Shown piece after piece: positions 53,938 to 63,193 of a stretch of DNA of 64,000 nt. This DNA comes from an uncultured Bacilli bacterium. Lineage in GTDB: Bacteria; Bacillota_I; Bacilli_A; RFN20; CAG-288. The stretch is from NCBI GenBank assembly GCA_934725685.1, contig CAKVBX010000004.1:1-64000 (forward strand). Reading direction: 5' to 3'. The notes under the pieces were generated by a model. It saw only the letters and a list, made by a program, of their open reading frames with translations. It did no database searches and had not been told where the DNA came from. How positions within the stretch are numbered: the first letter of the stretch is position 1; the number at the start of each line of letters is the position of its first letter. A program made the position numbers and the translations under genes.

Positions 53938-53953
53938 GTCAAAAATATTTGAC
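53938..53953. promoter_or_regulatory. Inverted repeat in the LacI-family gene leader
   Basis: GTCAAA, 4 bases, TTTGAC, between the promoter and the AGGAGG site. It is a candidate operator or RNA element; it lacks the central CG pair usual for LacI-family operators. Confidence 0.35.
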
Positions 53954-53962
53954 TTCAAGAAG

Positions 53963-53991
53963 ATTATATATATTTAATAACCTATAGTCAA
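53963..53991 (-). promoter_or_regulatory. Promoter of the LacI-family regulator
   Basis: On the minus strand: TTGACT (53991-53986), 17 bases, TATAAT (53968-53963). Confidence 0.8.
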
Positions 53992-54073
53992 AGCTCTATG
54001 AAAATATTTTCACGGAAGTTTTTCGTAGGGAAAAGACAAGGTTTTCCTTCTGAAAAAAAGCGGAAAAAGAAAT

Positions 54074-54098
54074 CGCCTATGCCACTTCGGCATAGGCG
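54074..54098 (-). terminator. Rubrerythrin terminator
   Basis: Perfect 10-bp stem CGCCTATGCC / GGCATAGGCG with a 5-base loop; the minus strand continues with a T-rich tail. Confidence 0.85.
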
Positions 54099-54120
54099 AA
54101 TGCTTTTCTCTCCGGGCAGA

Positions 54121-54684
54121 TCAGAGAGAATAATTCATGGCGTAGGGAAGGAACGTATTCTTGTGTCCGCAGACAGGGCAGACCTTCGGAGCCGTCTTGC
54201 CGACATGGATATGTCCGCAGACTTCGCACTTCCAGACGACGAGGACATCCTCCTTGAGGACGGCCTTGTCCGTATGGAGCTGTTCGAGAAGGGATTTGTA
54301 ACGTGCTTCGTGTCTCGCTTCGATCTTGCCGACAAGTTCGAACTTGGCAGCAATTTCCATGAATCCTTCTTCGCGGGCGATGCGGGCGAATTCCGGATAC
54401 ATCTCAGTCTGCTCATAGTTTTCGCCATTTGCGGCATCCTCGAGATTCTTTTCGGTCGTAGGGATGTGTCCGCCATGGAGATACTTGAACCAGAGTTCGG
54501 CATGCTCCATCTCATTGAGAGAGGTCTCCATGAAAAGGTCGGAAAACTCCTTGTGCCCTTCCTTGGCGGCGACTTCGGCATAGTAGCGATATTTGGTGTG
54601 AGCCTGGCTCTCACCGGCAAAAGCGGCCTTCAGGTTAGCTTCCGTCTTCGTACCTGCTAATTTCTTCAATTCTTCTTCAGTCAT
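54121..54684 (-). CDS. rbr: Rubrerythrin
   Basis: A 187-residue non-haem iron protein that reduces hydrogen peroxide in anaerobes. The ferritin-like di-iron domain (1-140) has AFAGESQAHTKYRYY, NEMEHAELW and EARHEARY iron-ligand segments; a rubredoxin domain follows with WKCEVCGHIH and PKVCPVCGH holding one iron. A frame nine codons longer exists, but 54684 is preceded by AGGAGG at nine bases. A TATAAT at 54713-54718 (minus) marks the promoter; no PerR box is evident. Confidence 0.95.
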   Translation of the reverse strand: MTEEELKKLAGTKTEANLKAAFAGESQAHTKYRYYAEVAAKEGHKEFSDLFMETSLNEMEHAELWFKYLHGGHIPTTEKNLEDAANGENYEQTEMYPEFARIAREEGFMEIAAKFELVGKIEARHEARYKSLLEQLHTDKAVLKEDVLVVWKCEVCGHIHVGKTAPKVCPVCGHKNTFLPYAMNYSL

Positions 54685-54846
54685 TTGGCATAGCCTCCTA
54701 GCTGACTTCATTATACCATGTTTGTTATTTCAGAAAAGGAAAATGCTCAGAGCCGATTGAACGGCTTTCATAGCTCTTTTCAGTTGACTTTTACTATGTA
54801 AAGGCGGAAAGTATAGAGCACGGAATCAAATTGAGGATTAGACTAT

Positions 54847-56637
54847 ATGAACAAAATAAAGCGAAAACAAAGCACATTCCATCTCCTTCACTTTCTGAAG
54901 CCCTACCGGGTTTCCTTTCTCATTGCCGTCGTAGCGATTACTTTGGAGAACATCCTTGAGATTTCTCTTCCGTTTCTGATGAATCAGTTACTCAAGAACG
55001 GCATGAGCAAGACACCGGACGGAAGCTATACCTACGATGCCCCCTATGTCTATACCATCGGCGGCATCATGCTAGGCTTCGCCGTCTGTTCCTTTTTCCT
55101 CGGCGTCTTTTCCGCGAAGTTCACGGCAAAGGCGGGAAGAGGACTCGGATACGAACTGAGAAGAGAAGAATACCGGAAGATTCAGGATTTTTCCTTTTCC
55201 AACCTCGATGAATTCCGGCTCAATTCCCTGATCACGAGAATGACAAACGATGTTCAGATCATCTCCGACACCTTCTGCCAGGTTCTACGTCCTTTGCTCC
55301 GCGCCCCTGTCCAGTTAGTCTGTGCCATCGTCTTCGCACTTCTCATCTCCAAAGAGCTCTCCCTTGTCTTCGCTATCGTCATTCCTGCCCTCGCCATTCT
55401 TCTTTCTGTCATCGTTTTCCTCTCCAGACCGAAGTTCTACAGGCTCCAAGGAGCACTCGACAGCATCAACCGGACGACGGAAGAATCCCTCACCGCCATG
55501 CGGATGGTCCGGGCCAATGCCAAAAAGGATTTCGAGAACGAAAAATTCAACACGGTTAACACCCAAGTCAAAAAGATCGGAAACAGCGCCCTGAGTCTCA
55601 TCGCCCTCAACCAGGGAATCATGCAGTTCATGACCTATGCCTGCATGGTCGGCATCCTTCTCATCGGCGGCACCAGCGTCTTTCAGAACTGGCACCCGGA
55701 GATTGAAGCCACGAAGACCGCCGCCGACATCGCCTCATTCTTAAGCTATGCCACGCAGACGCTCACTTCCCTCATGATGATCTCGATGGTCTTCATGTCA
55801 TTCACAAGAGCCAGCGCTTCCTTTTCCCGTGTGAAGGAAGTGTTCGATAGCCAGAGTGAAATCGTCGACAGAAAGGATTCCAGCCTTCGTGTTGCTGACG
55901 GCAGTATCGACTTCGACCATGTCAGTTTCCGATACAACAGAAGTGCAAAGGAAAACGTACTCTCTGATATCACTTTCCACATCAAGGACGGAGAGACCAT
56001 CGGCATCCTCGGCGAGACCGGCTCGAGTAAATCGACCTTGATTTATCTTATAGAACGCTTTTATGATGCGACCGAAGGAAGAATTGCCATCTCCGGTCAC
56101 GATATCAAAGATTATTCCCTCACTGAACTTCGCGACAGCATCGCCATTGCCTTCCAGAGCCCGAGGCTCTTCTCCGGAACCGTCCGGGAAAACCTCCTCT
56201 GGGGAAATAGGGAGGCTACAGAAGAAGACTTAGTCAAAGCCTGCCGCATCGCCTGCTGTCTCGATGTCATCGAGAACTCTTTCAAGGACGGCTTTGACAC
56301 CTATATTTCCCAGAGCGGAAACAACATCTCCGGCGGACAGAGACAGCGAATCTGTATCGCCAGAGCCATTCTCCGCAATCCGAAGATTCTCATCCTCGAC
56401 GACTCCTTCTCCGCTCTCGACCGCATGACGGAACACCGGCTCAAGGAAAACCTGAAAACCGAGCTTCCGCATATGACCAAGATCATCATCTCCCAGAAAG
56501 TCTCCGCCATCAAGGATGCCGACCGCATCATCGTCCTCAACGACGGCAAGATCAACAATATCGGTACCGGAGAAGAGCTTCTCGCCAACGACAGTATCTA
56601 TCAGGACATCTACAATATCCAGAAGGAGGGGCACTGA
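54847..56637 (+). CDS. ABC exporter half-transporter, degenerate ATPase site
   Basis: A 596-residue half transporter: six membrane helices (about 15-310) and a nucleotide-binding domain (345-596). The Walker A reads GETGSSKST, with Ser where the glycine before Lys is expected. Walker B ends in ILILDDSF (Asp instead of the catalytic Glu) and the switch His is Gln (IISQKVS). The signature ISGGQRQR is intact. This is the pattern of the inactive-site partner in heterodimeric exporters such as TM287/288 and BmrCD. It abuts the second half-transporter gene with no gap. Confidence 0.92.
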   Translation: MNKIKRKQSTFHLLHFLKPYRVSFLIAVVAITLENILEISLPFLMNQLLKNGMSKTPDGSYTYDAPYVYTIGGIMLGFAVCSFFLGVFSAKFTAKAGRGLGYELRREEYRKIQDFSFSNLDEFRLNSLITRMTNDVQIISDTFCQVLRPLLRAPVQLVCAIVFALLISKELSLVFAIVIPALAILLSVIVFLSRPKFYRLQGALDSINRTTEESLTAMRMVRANAKKDFENEKFNTVNTQVKKIGNSALSLIALNQGIMQFMTYACMVGILLIGGTSVFQNWHPEIEATKTAADIASFLSYATQTLTSLMMISMVFMSFTRASASFSRVKEVFDSQSEIVDRKDSSLRVADGSIDFDHVSFRYNRSAKENVLSDITFHIKDGETIGILGETGSSKSTLIYLIERFYDATEGRIAISGHDIKDYSLTELRDSIAIAFQSPRLFSGTVRENLLWGNREATEEDLVKACRIACCLDVIENSFKDGFDTYISQSGNNISGGQRQRICIARAILRNPKILILDDSFSALDRMTEHRLKENLKTELPHMTKIIISQKVSAIKDADRIIVLNDGKINNIGTGEELLANDSIYQDIYNIQKEGH

Positions 56638-58509
56638 ATGAAAAGCACCAAACGGGCCGATAACCTTCCCAAGACCCTTTTCCGTCTTGTCTCCTACTTC
56701 AAAGATTACGCTTTTTTCTTCCTTCTCGCCCTCGTGACTGCTTCCCTCACCGGTGTCGCCAATGTCTTAGGCACCTATTTCGGCGGCTTTGTCACCGACC
56801 ACATTCTCGAGTATGCAAATCTAGTCGGTACTTCGGCGGACACCGCCGCACTCCTTTCTCAATACTGGGGCATCTTCGTAAAGGATATCGTCACCATCGT
56901 CGGTATCTATGTCGGCGGTGTCTTCTGTGCCATCCTCCACAACGAAATCATGGTCAATCTGACCCAGAAGGTTCTCTTCCGCATCCGTTCCTCGCTGATG
57001 GTGAAGATGCAGGAACTTCCGATTTCCTTCTTCGATACGCATTCCCACGGGGAGATCATGTCCTTATTCACCAATGATGTCGATTCGATTCTTCAGGCGC
57101 TTAACGACGCCTTAGCCAACATCGTCCTCTCCTTCACCAACATGGTCGGCACCATCGTCTCCCTCTTTGTCATCAATGTCCCCCTCTCCTTCATCGTCGT
57201 CTTCTTCCTCCTTGTCATGTTCGTCTTCATGTTCGTCAATGCGAAGGTTTCCAGAAAATACTACCGGCTTCAGCAGCAGACCCTCGCCGATGTCAACGCC
57301 GTCGTCGAAGAGGACATCGCCGGCGTCAGGGTCATCAAGGCCTTTTCCCACGAAGAGGAAAGCTTTGCCAAGTTCGACCGCTATAACGAAGAATGGAGAA
57401 AAGCGAGCCAGAATGCCTTCTACCATACCCAGGTCAACACGCCGTTCTTTGTCTCGCTCAGTTACTTCAATTTCTCCGTTTCTTCCGTCTGCGGCATTCT
57501 CGCCCTCTGTACCGGTTGGGCGGGTCCTCTCACCTTCGGCGGACTGCAGTCTTATCTCGTCTTCACCAGAAATGCCTGCCAGCCGTTCAACTACTTCACC
57601 CAGCATCTCAATTCGATTCTCGTCGCCAGTGCAGGTGCCGAACGGATTTTCCGTTTCCTCGATGAAAAGAGTGAGGAAGACCAGGGTGAGGTCGCACTGC
57701 TTCTTGCCGACAAAGAGAGCGAAGAGTTCACCAAACGTTATGTCTGGAAAATGGAAGACGGATCGACAAGACCGATTCAGGGTGTCATCCGCTTTGAGAA
57801 TGTCCATTTCTCCTATGTGAAAGGCAAGGAGATTCTTAAAGGCATCTCCTTTGAGGTACACCCCGGAAAGAAGGTGGCCTTTGTCGGCTCGACCGGAGCC
57901 GGAAAGACGACAATCATCTCTCTTCTCGCCCGGTTCTATCCGATCGACAGCGGAAAGATTACCTATGACGGCATCGATATTCAGGATATCAGACTCGATT
58001 CCTTGCGAAGGGCGCTCTCCATGGTGACCCAGGATACCCATCTTTTCACCGATACCATCCTCGACAATATCCGTTATGTCCGGAGACATTCGACGGAGGA
58101 AGAAGTGAAAAATGCCAGTATCGCTTCTCACGCTGATTCCTTCATCCGCCGTTCTCCCCAAGGCTATCAGACGATGCTTTATGATGACGGCGGCAATCTC
58201 TCCGAAGGGCAGAGACAGCTCCTCGGTATCACCAGAGCGAGTCTCAACCATTCTCCGGTCATGATTCTCGACGAGGCGACCTCCAATATCGATACCCGCA
58301 GCGAGCTGCTCATCCAAGAAGGGCTGAAGACTATGATGAAAGGAAGAAGCGTCATCGTGATTGCCCACCGTCTTTCCACCATCCGCGATGCCGATGAAAT
58401 CATGGTATTGGATCATGGTGTCATCATCGAACGTGGCACACAGGAAGCCCTGCTTGAAAGAAAAGGTGCCTATTATGATCTTTATACCGGAAAAATAGAA
58501 CTGAGCTAG
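56638..58509 (+). CDS. ABC exporter half-transporter, catalytic partner
   Basis: A 623-residue half transporter with six helices and an ATPase domain (about 385-623). Walker A (GSTGAGKTT), Walker B with catalytic Glu (VMILDEATSN) and the switch His (VIAHRLST) are canonical, while the signature is LSEGQ. Paired with the preceding subunit it makes one canonical and one degenerate ATP site. Such exporters move drugs, lipids or peptides; substrate unknown. Confidence 0.93.
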   Translation: MKSTKRADNLPKTLFRLVSYFKDYAFFFLLALVTASLTGVANVLGTYFGGFVTDHILEYANLVGTSADTAALLSQYWGIFVKDIVTIVGIYVGGVFCAILHNEIMVNLTQKVLFRIRSSLMVKMQELPISFFDTHSHGEIMSLFTNDVDSILQALNDALANIVLSFTNMVGTIVSLFVINVPLSFIVVFFLLVMFVFMFVNAKVSRKYYRLQQQTLADVNAVVEEDIAGVRVIKAFSHEEESFAKFDRYNEEWRKASQNAFYHTQVNTPFFVSLSYFNFSVSSVCGILALCTGWAGPLTFGGLQSYLVFTRNACQPFNYFTQHLNSILVASAGAERIFRFLDEKSEEDQGEVALLLADKESEEFTKRYVWKMEDGSTRPIQGVIRFENVHFSYVKGKEILKGISFEVHPGKKVAFVGSTGAGKTTIISLLARFYPIDSGKITYDGIDIQDIRLDSLRRALSMVTQDTHLFTDTILDNIRYVRRHSTEEEVKNASIASHADSFIRRSPQGYQTMLYDDGGNLSEGQRQLLGITRASLNHSPVMILDEATSNIDTRSELLIQEGLKTMMKGRSVIVIAHRLSTIRDADEIMVLDHGVIIERGTQEALLERKGAYYDLYTGKIELS

Positions 58510-58550
58510 TAGGTAGAATGCTATAATGAGTTCCGAACATGAGGTGAATG

Positions 58551-59204
58551 ATGAACAAGAAAAAAGTACTGTGTTTCGATTTTGACGGAACACTCGCTGA
58601 CAGTGAGCCGCTAGAGAAGGAATCCATCGTCCAGACCTTGGAGTATTTCGGAAACGAAAGTGTCACAAAGGAGAATCTATCTGACCATTATGGCCCGACA
58701 GAGACCGGCATTCTTCAGATGGTACTCGGAGAAGAGGAATCCGTCGCTGCCATTCCGCATTTCTACGCCACTTATTCCGAGCTTCAGGAGCAATATCTGA
58801 AGAAATCCGAGGAAATCGAAGAGATGCTGAAGACCGTCCACGAAAAGCATCCGGAGACCATTCTGCTTCTCGTCACCGGAAGGGATGCCGAGACCCTCGA
58901 TATTTCCTTAAGTTACCTCGGCTTCGGTTCCTTTTTCGTAAAGACCTATACCGGAAGTAAGGAAGGCATCAACAAAGACGAAAGCATGAAAAAAGCCATG
59001 CGCGACTTCGACTGCGACAAGGAAGACATGCTCTACATCGGTGACACCTTGGCCGATGTCCGCGTCATGAAAGAGAACGGATTCGATCTCTTCTCTGCCG
59101 GCTATTACCATGACAAAAGTTATCAGGAAAAACTCCGTAAGGAGAATGAAAATACGTTCACGAGTATCCGTGAACTGAAAGAGGCACTCTTAGCAATTCT
59201 CTAG
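58551..59204 (+). CDS. HAD-superfamily phosphatase, phosphoglycolate-phosphatase-like
   Basis: A 217-residue HAD hydrolase: motif I CFDFDGTLADSEP with the nucleophile Asp, motif II LLLVTGRD, a Lys region and motif IV YIGDTLADVRVMKENG. The small cap (about 18-85) is C1 helical, as in Gph/PgmB enzymes. An ATG three bases earlier exists, but GAGGTG is too close to it. An extended -10 (TGCTATAAT, ending 58527) lies upstream, so it may be transcribed apart from the ABC genes. Substrate unknown. Confidence 0.85.
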   Translation: MNKKKVLCFDFDGTLADSEPLEKESIVQTLEYFGNESVTKENLSDHYGPTETGILQMVLGEEESVAAIPHFYATYSELQEQYLKKSEEIEEMLKTVHEKHPETILLLVTGRDAETLDISLSYLGFGSFFVKTYTGSKEGINKDESMKKAMRDFDCDKEDMLYIGDTLADVRVMKENGFDLFSAGYYHDKSYQEKLRKENENTFTSIRELKEALLAIL

Positions 59205-59235
59205 TCTGCCTAGCAATCAATGAAAGGAGGAACGT

Positions 59236-60780
59236 ATGGAAAACAAAGAAAACAAACTCAGCCAAGAGAAGAAGCCATCCGGGCTTCCGCTTCCTGACCA
59301 GCCTGAAGGCGAGCAGGAAAAAATCGCCTTGGACGAAGAACTCCATTCCTCTTTGATCATCGGAGACAAAGACCGGCTGACCATCGCCTTGAAGGAGAAT
59401 GCTCCGGTTCAGCTTTCAGATGCTCTAAATGCCTTGCGTTCGGATGAAGTCGTCCTTTTCTATTCCCTCACCGGGAACGATTACGACAAACTCGGTGAGA
59501 TTTTCTCGTACCTTTATATTGAAAAGAAAATCGCCCTGATAGAACACCTGCCCAAGAAGAACCTTGCCATCGTCCTTCAGAATGTCTCCAACGATGACCT
59601 TTCCGACTTCCTCGAGGACGTGAAGAAACAGGTCCGCGAGAAAGTTTTATCCTATCTTCCGAACAAACGGAAGCAGCAGATCAAGGAACTCTCCCGCTAT
59701 TCCGACGACACCGTCGGAAGTATCATGACCACCGAATTCCTCACAATTCAGAGCGGATGCAGAGTCCAGGATGTCTTTGAGAAAATCAAGGAAATCGGAA
59801 ACACCCTCGAAACCGTCCGCACCATTTTCATCCTCGACAAATCCAACAAACTCATCGGCACCGAGCGGCTCGAAGACATGATGTTCGAGGAGAAAGACGA
59901 ATTCATCGACAATGTCATGCAGAAGGACTTCCCCTACATCTCTCCGATTGCCGATAAGGAACAGGCTGTTCCAATCTGCGAAGAGTACGACCTCCCGGTT
60001 CTTCCCGTCGTCAGCAAGACCGGCGAAATGCTCGGCATCCTCACCTTCGACGATGTCATGGATGTTCTCGAAGAAGAGAACACCGAAGACGTCCTCAAGC
60101 AAGGTGCCGTCTCTCCGACCCAGCGTCCGTACATGGAGAACAAAATTTTCAACATCGCCCGTTCTTATGTCATCTGGCTGATTGCCCTTCTAGTCATCAA
60201 CACCTTCTCCGGCATCATCGTCTCCCGTTTCGAATCCGCACTCCTCACTTTGCCCGTCCTCATCTCCTTTGTCCCTGCCCTGAATGACTCCACCGGCAAC
60301 TCCGGAAGCCAGACCACTTCCATGGTCATCCGTGCCCTCACGACAGAAAATGTCAAGAGAAAGGATTACTGGAAGATCATCGGCAAAGAGTGTCTCGTCG
60401 GTTTGATCACCGGCCTTGTCGTCGCCCTCTTCAACTTCGGATGGGTCATGATCGAACTCAACACTCCTCTGCTCAATGTCACCGACGAAATGAAGAAGAC
60501 TTTGTTGGAGGATTTGCATTTCGGGAATCTCAACAATGGGATCCAATACGGATACATGGTTATTGCAGCCATCGTCTCCGCCGCTTTATTCTTCGGCATA
60601 TTCCTTTCCAAAATGTTCGCTTCCATTCTCCCTCTCATTGCAAAGGTTGTCCATATCGACCCCGCTTTGATGTCCGGTCCGCTCGTTGCTTCTTTGATGG
60701 ATATCATGACCCTGCTTCTCTACTTCGGCATCGCCATGGCTGTCATCGATAGCATCAATCCGGGCTTACTAGCCATGTAG
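59236..60780 (+). CDS. mgtE: MgtE-family magnesium transporter (first copy)
   Basis: A 514-residue Mg2+ channel of the MgtE type: N-terminal superhelical domain (about 45-185), two CBS domains (about 185-315) and five membrane helices (about 330-514). The conserved helix-2 segment reads LNDSTGNSGSQTTSM and the pore Asp of helix 5 is in SLMDIMTLL. The 50-residue N-terminal tail is extra. Mg2+ binding between the cytosolic domains closes the channel. It follows the HAD gene by 31 bases and has a strong AAAGGAGG site; no M-box riboswitch fits in that gap. Confidence 0.95.
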   Translation: MENKENKLSQEKKPSGLPLPDQPEGEQEKIALDEELHSSLIIGDKDRLTIALKENAPVQLSDALNALRSDEVVLFYSLTGNDYDKLGEIFSYLYIEKKIALIEHLPKKNLAIVLQNVSNDDLSDFLEDVKKQVREKVLSYLPNKRKQQIKELSRYSDDTVGSIMTTEFLTIQSGCRVQDVFEKIKEIGNTLETVRTIFILDKSNKLIGTERLEDMMFEEKDEFIDNVMQKDFPYISPIADKEQAVPICEEYDLPVLPVVSKTGEMLGILTFDDVMDVLEEENTEDVLKQGAVSPTQRPYMENKIFNIARSYVIWLIALLVINTFSGIIVSRFESALLTLPVLISFVPALNDSTGNSGSQTTSMVIRALTTENVKRKDYWKIIGKECLVGLITGLVVALFNFGWVMIELNTPLLNVTDEMKKTLLEDLHFGNLNNGIQYGYMVIAAIVSAALFFGIFLSKMFASILPLIAKVVHIDPALMSGPLVASLMDIMTLLLYFGIAMAVIDSINPGLLAM

Positions 60781-60791
60781 GAGGTTTTCCC

Positions 60792-62294
60792 ATGAACGAA
60801 ACAAACGAAAAAGAAAATCTCAGCGAAGAAGAAATCCAGGTCGACCAGAGCCTCGCTCCGAAAGTCCACCATGAGCTTTCCCCTTCCGCCCTCAAAGTCA
60901 TCATCGATACGCACAACACCGCCTTACTCAACACCATGGCGTGTACTTACGATCCGACCAATATCGCCCACGCCCTCGAAGGCCTTTCCCAGGAAGATCT
61001 GCTCTTCTTCTTCAAATCCGTCAAGAGTGACGAATCCGCAGAGATTTTTACCTATCTCGAGCAGGATACCAAGGAGAGCGTCGTCCAGGCCTTCTCCTCG
61101 CTCGAACTGCACAGCATCGTCGACAGCATGGCGACAGATGACCTCGTCGACTTTGTCGATGACCTTCCCGCCAACCTGATTCACAAGGTCCTGATGGCCG
61201 CCTCCCCGGAGGACAAGGCACAAATCAACGCCTATCTTCACTTCAAGGACGATTCCGCCGGTACCCTGATGACCCCGGAATATCTCTCGGTCCGCGACAC
61301 AGACAACGTAGAAGATGCCATCGGCAAGATTCGGAAATACGGAAAGGAAATGGAGACCATCTGGGAGATTTTCGTCGTTGACAGCACAAGAAAGCTCGTC
61401 GGCACGGTCACCCTGGATAAGCTCGTCGAATCCGACTTAGACAAGACCATGGCGGAAGTTATGACCAACCAGGTCGTCTCCGTTCAGGTCAACACCGACC
61501 AGGAAATCGTTCTGCAGTACTTCCGGAAATACGACATCTCCGTCATCCCGGTCACCAACGCTTCCGACCGCATGCTCGGCATCATCACCTTCGACGACGC
61601 CATGGACGTCGCCAACGACGAAAACACGGAAGATACTTTACTTTCCTCCGCCGTTCTCCCTTCCGACACCCCATATCTGAAGACTTCCATTCTGAGGCTT
61701 GTCCGAAGCTATGGTGTCTGGCTGATTCTTCTTCTCGTCCTCAACACCTTCACCAGTATGGCACTATCCTATCTGAGCGCACTCGGGCCGCTCCTTGCCA
61801 TCCCTGTCCTCACCGCCTTCCTTCCGACCATCATGGGAACCAACGGAAACTCCTCTGATCAGACAGCGACCGTCACCGTCCGTGAGCTCGCCTTAGGAAA
61901 CATCACGACAAAGAACTATTTCAAGGCGATGTGGAAGGAGTTCCGTGCCGCCAGTATCACAGGATTCATTCTTGCCGTCTTCTCCTTCGGCTGGATGCTC
62001 GTCGAGCTCTATTCCGGAATGATCGCCCTCACCGCCAGAGACAACGACATCATCGTAAGACTCTGTAACGGAGACAGGAACATCTTCTTCCTCCTTTTGG
62101 CCATGTCCGTCTCCCTCACCTTCCTCATCACGACGATTTTGGCGAAACTCTTAGGTATCTCCCTCCCGGTCTTAGCCAAGAAGATCCATCTCGATCCCGC
62201 CGTCATGTCACAGCCGGTCATCTCCACGGTCTTAGACATCATCTCCATCGTGGTCTACTTCCTCTTCACTTCTCTGATTTTCCGCGGTCTATAA
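60792..62294 (+). CDS. mgtE: MgtE-family magnesium transporter (second copy)
   Basis: A 500-residue paralogue of the preceding gene with the same domain order, 11 bases downstream. The CBS region ([39 protein letters not shown]) and helix 5 pore Asp (STVLDIISIVVYF) are kept. The helix-2 segment is changed to MGTNGNSSDQTATV, so a Gly is lost and an Asp gained compared with copy one. The pair may form a heteromeric channel or serve different ions; inference. Confidence 0.93.
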   Translation: MNETNEKENLSEEEIQVDQSLAPKVHHELSPSALKVIIDTHNTALLNTMACTYDPTNIAHALEGLSQEDLLFFFKSVKSDESAEIFTYLEQDTKESVVQAFSSLELHSIVDSMATDDLVDFVDDLPANLIHKVLMAASPEDKAQINAYLHFKDDSAGTLMTPEYLSVRDTDNVEDAIGKIRKYGKEMETIWEIFVVDSTRKLVGTVTLDKLVESDLDKTMAEVMTNQVVSVQVNTDQEIVLQYFRKYDISVIPVTNASDRMLGIITFDDAMDVANDENTEDTLLSSAVLPSDTPYLKTSILRLVRSYGVWLILLLVLNTFTSMALSYLSALGPLLAIPVLTAFLPTIMGTNGNSSDQTATVTVRELALGNITTKNYFKAMWKEFRAASITGFILAVFSFGWMLVELYSGMIALTARDNDIIVRLCNGDRNIFFLLLAMSVSLTFLITTILAKLLGISLPVLAKKIHLDPAVMSQPVISTVLDIISIVVYFLFTSLIFRGL

Positions 62295-62302
62295 AAAGCG
62301 AC

Positions 62303-62329
62303 AGCCCAGCAAAAATGCTGGGCTTTTCT
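62303..62329 (+). terminator. Terminator after the mgtE pair
   Basis: Perfect 9-bp stem AGCCCAGCA / TGCTGGGCT with an AAAA loop and a TTTT tail. Confidence 0.8.
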
Positions 62330-62403
62330 ACTGAAATTGTTTTTCTGTGTGGTTTTCCACTTTCGTCTAAAAAGCCTAATCCGAAAATCAGACGTTTTCT
62401 ATA

Positions 62404-63105
62404 TTAGCCTCTTGTCTTCAGTTCATAGAAGGCGACGGCAATGGAGGTCGTCAGATTCAGGGAATCGACCTCATTGCTCTGCTCGATGCGGACATTGTTT
62501 TCGTTGTGAATGCTCGGAGGCAGCCCGGTCGCTTCATTGCCGAAAACAAGGGAGCAGGGATGGAAGAAGGTAACATCATGAAGCGGTCTTGAAGTATCCA
62601 GGACAAAGGGATAGAACGTGCGGGGATACTTTTTGAGATAGGTTTCGAAGGAATCGAATTCTTCGATTCTGATTTTGAAGATTGCGCCCATGGAGGCACG
62701 GACAGCCTTCGGATTGAAGCGGTCGGCGCAGGGTGTGATGAGTGCGAGATCGTGATATCCGAACGCCAACAGGGTTCTCATCGCGTTGCCGAGATTTCCC
62801 ATATCGCTCGGATTCACCATGACAAGGTGGTCTTTCTCCGGGTTCAGCGGTTCGCTGAATTTGGAAAAGACACCGATGACATGGGCGTTCTCCTTGGATT
62901 TAAGGACGTTGAACGCCTTTTCGGAGATGATGACTTTGTCCTTGGGGACAAGAGTCAGAATCTTCTTGTATCCGTCGCTGTCGACGGCATCTGGATTGAC
63001 GTAGACGCTGCGGAGACTATCTTTCCGATATTGAATCATCTCGAAGGTCGGAAAGAAGCCTTCGGTGTAAGAATAATCCAGGTCTTTGTTATAGGTTTTG
63101 ATCAT
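62404..63105 (-). CDS. TrmH/SpoU-family RNA 2'-O-methyltransferase
   Basis: A 233-residue SPOUT enzyme. An N-terminal substrate-binding part (1-95) precedes the knotted catalytic domain with NPSDMGNLGNAMRTLLAFG (motif 1), LVFGNEATGLP (motif 2) and SLNLTTSIAVAFYE (motif 3). It probably methylates a ribose in rRNA or tRNA; the site is unknown. The ATG at 63105 has no Shine-Dalgarno site and lies six bases after a TAGAAT box, a context nearly identical to that of dnaE. Confidence 0.9.
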   Translation of the reverse strand: MIKTYNKDLDYSYTEGFFPTFEMIQYRKDSLRSVYVNPDAVDSDGYKKILTLVPKDKVIISEKAFNVLKSKENAHVIGVFSKFSEPLNPEKDHLVMVNPSDMGNLGNAMRTLLAFGYHDLALITPCADRFNPKAVRASMGAIFKIRIEEFDSFETYLKKYPRTFYPFVLDTSRPLHDVTFFHPCSLVFGNEATGLPPSIHNENNVRIEQSNEVDSLNLTTSIAVAFYELKTRG

Positions 63106-63193
63106 GCCTATATTCTAACCTTTTCCGAGGAAAGATAAAAGATAGACGGAAACAGGTTCGGAAATGATATATTGATACTAGGAGAAAACAATC

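Noticed and set aside
57112..58593. Long minus-strand reading frame (about 490 codons) opposite the second ABC gene
   Set aside because: It mirrors the ABC coding sequence and has no recognisable domain; the plus-strand ATPase motifs are unambiguous.
59205..59235. M-box magnesium riboswitch before the first mgtE
   Set aside because: Only 31 bases separate it from the HAD gene and no leader structure can fit.
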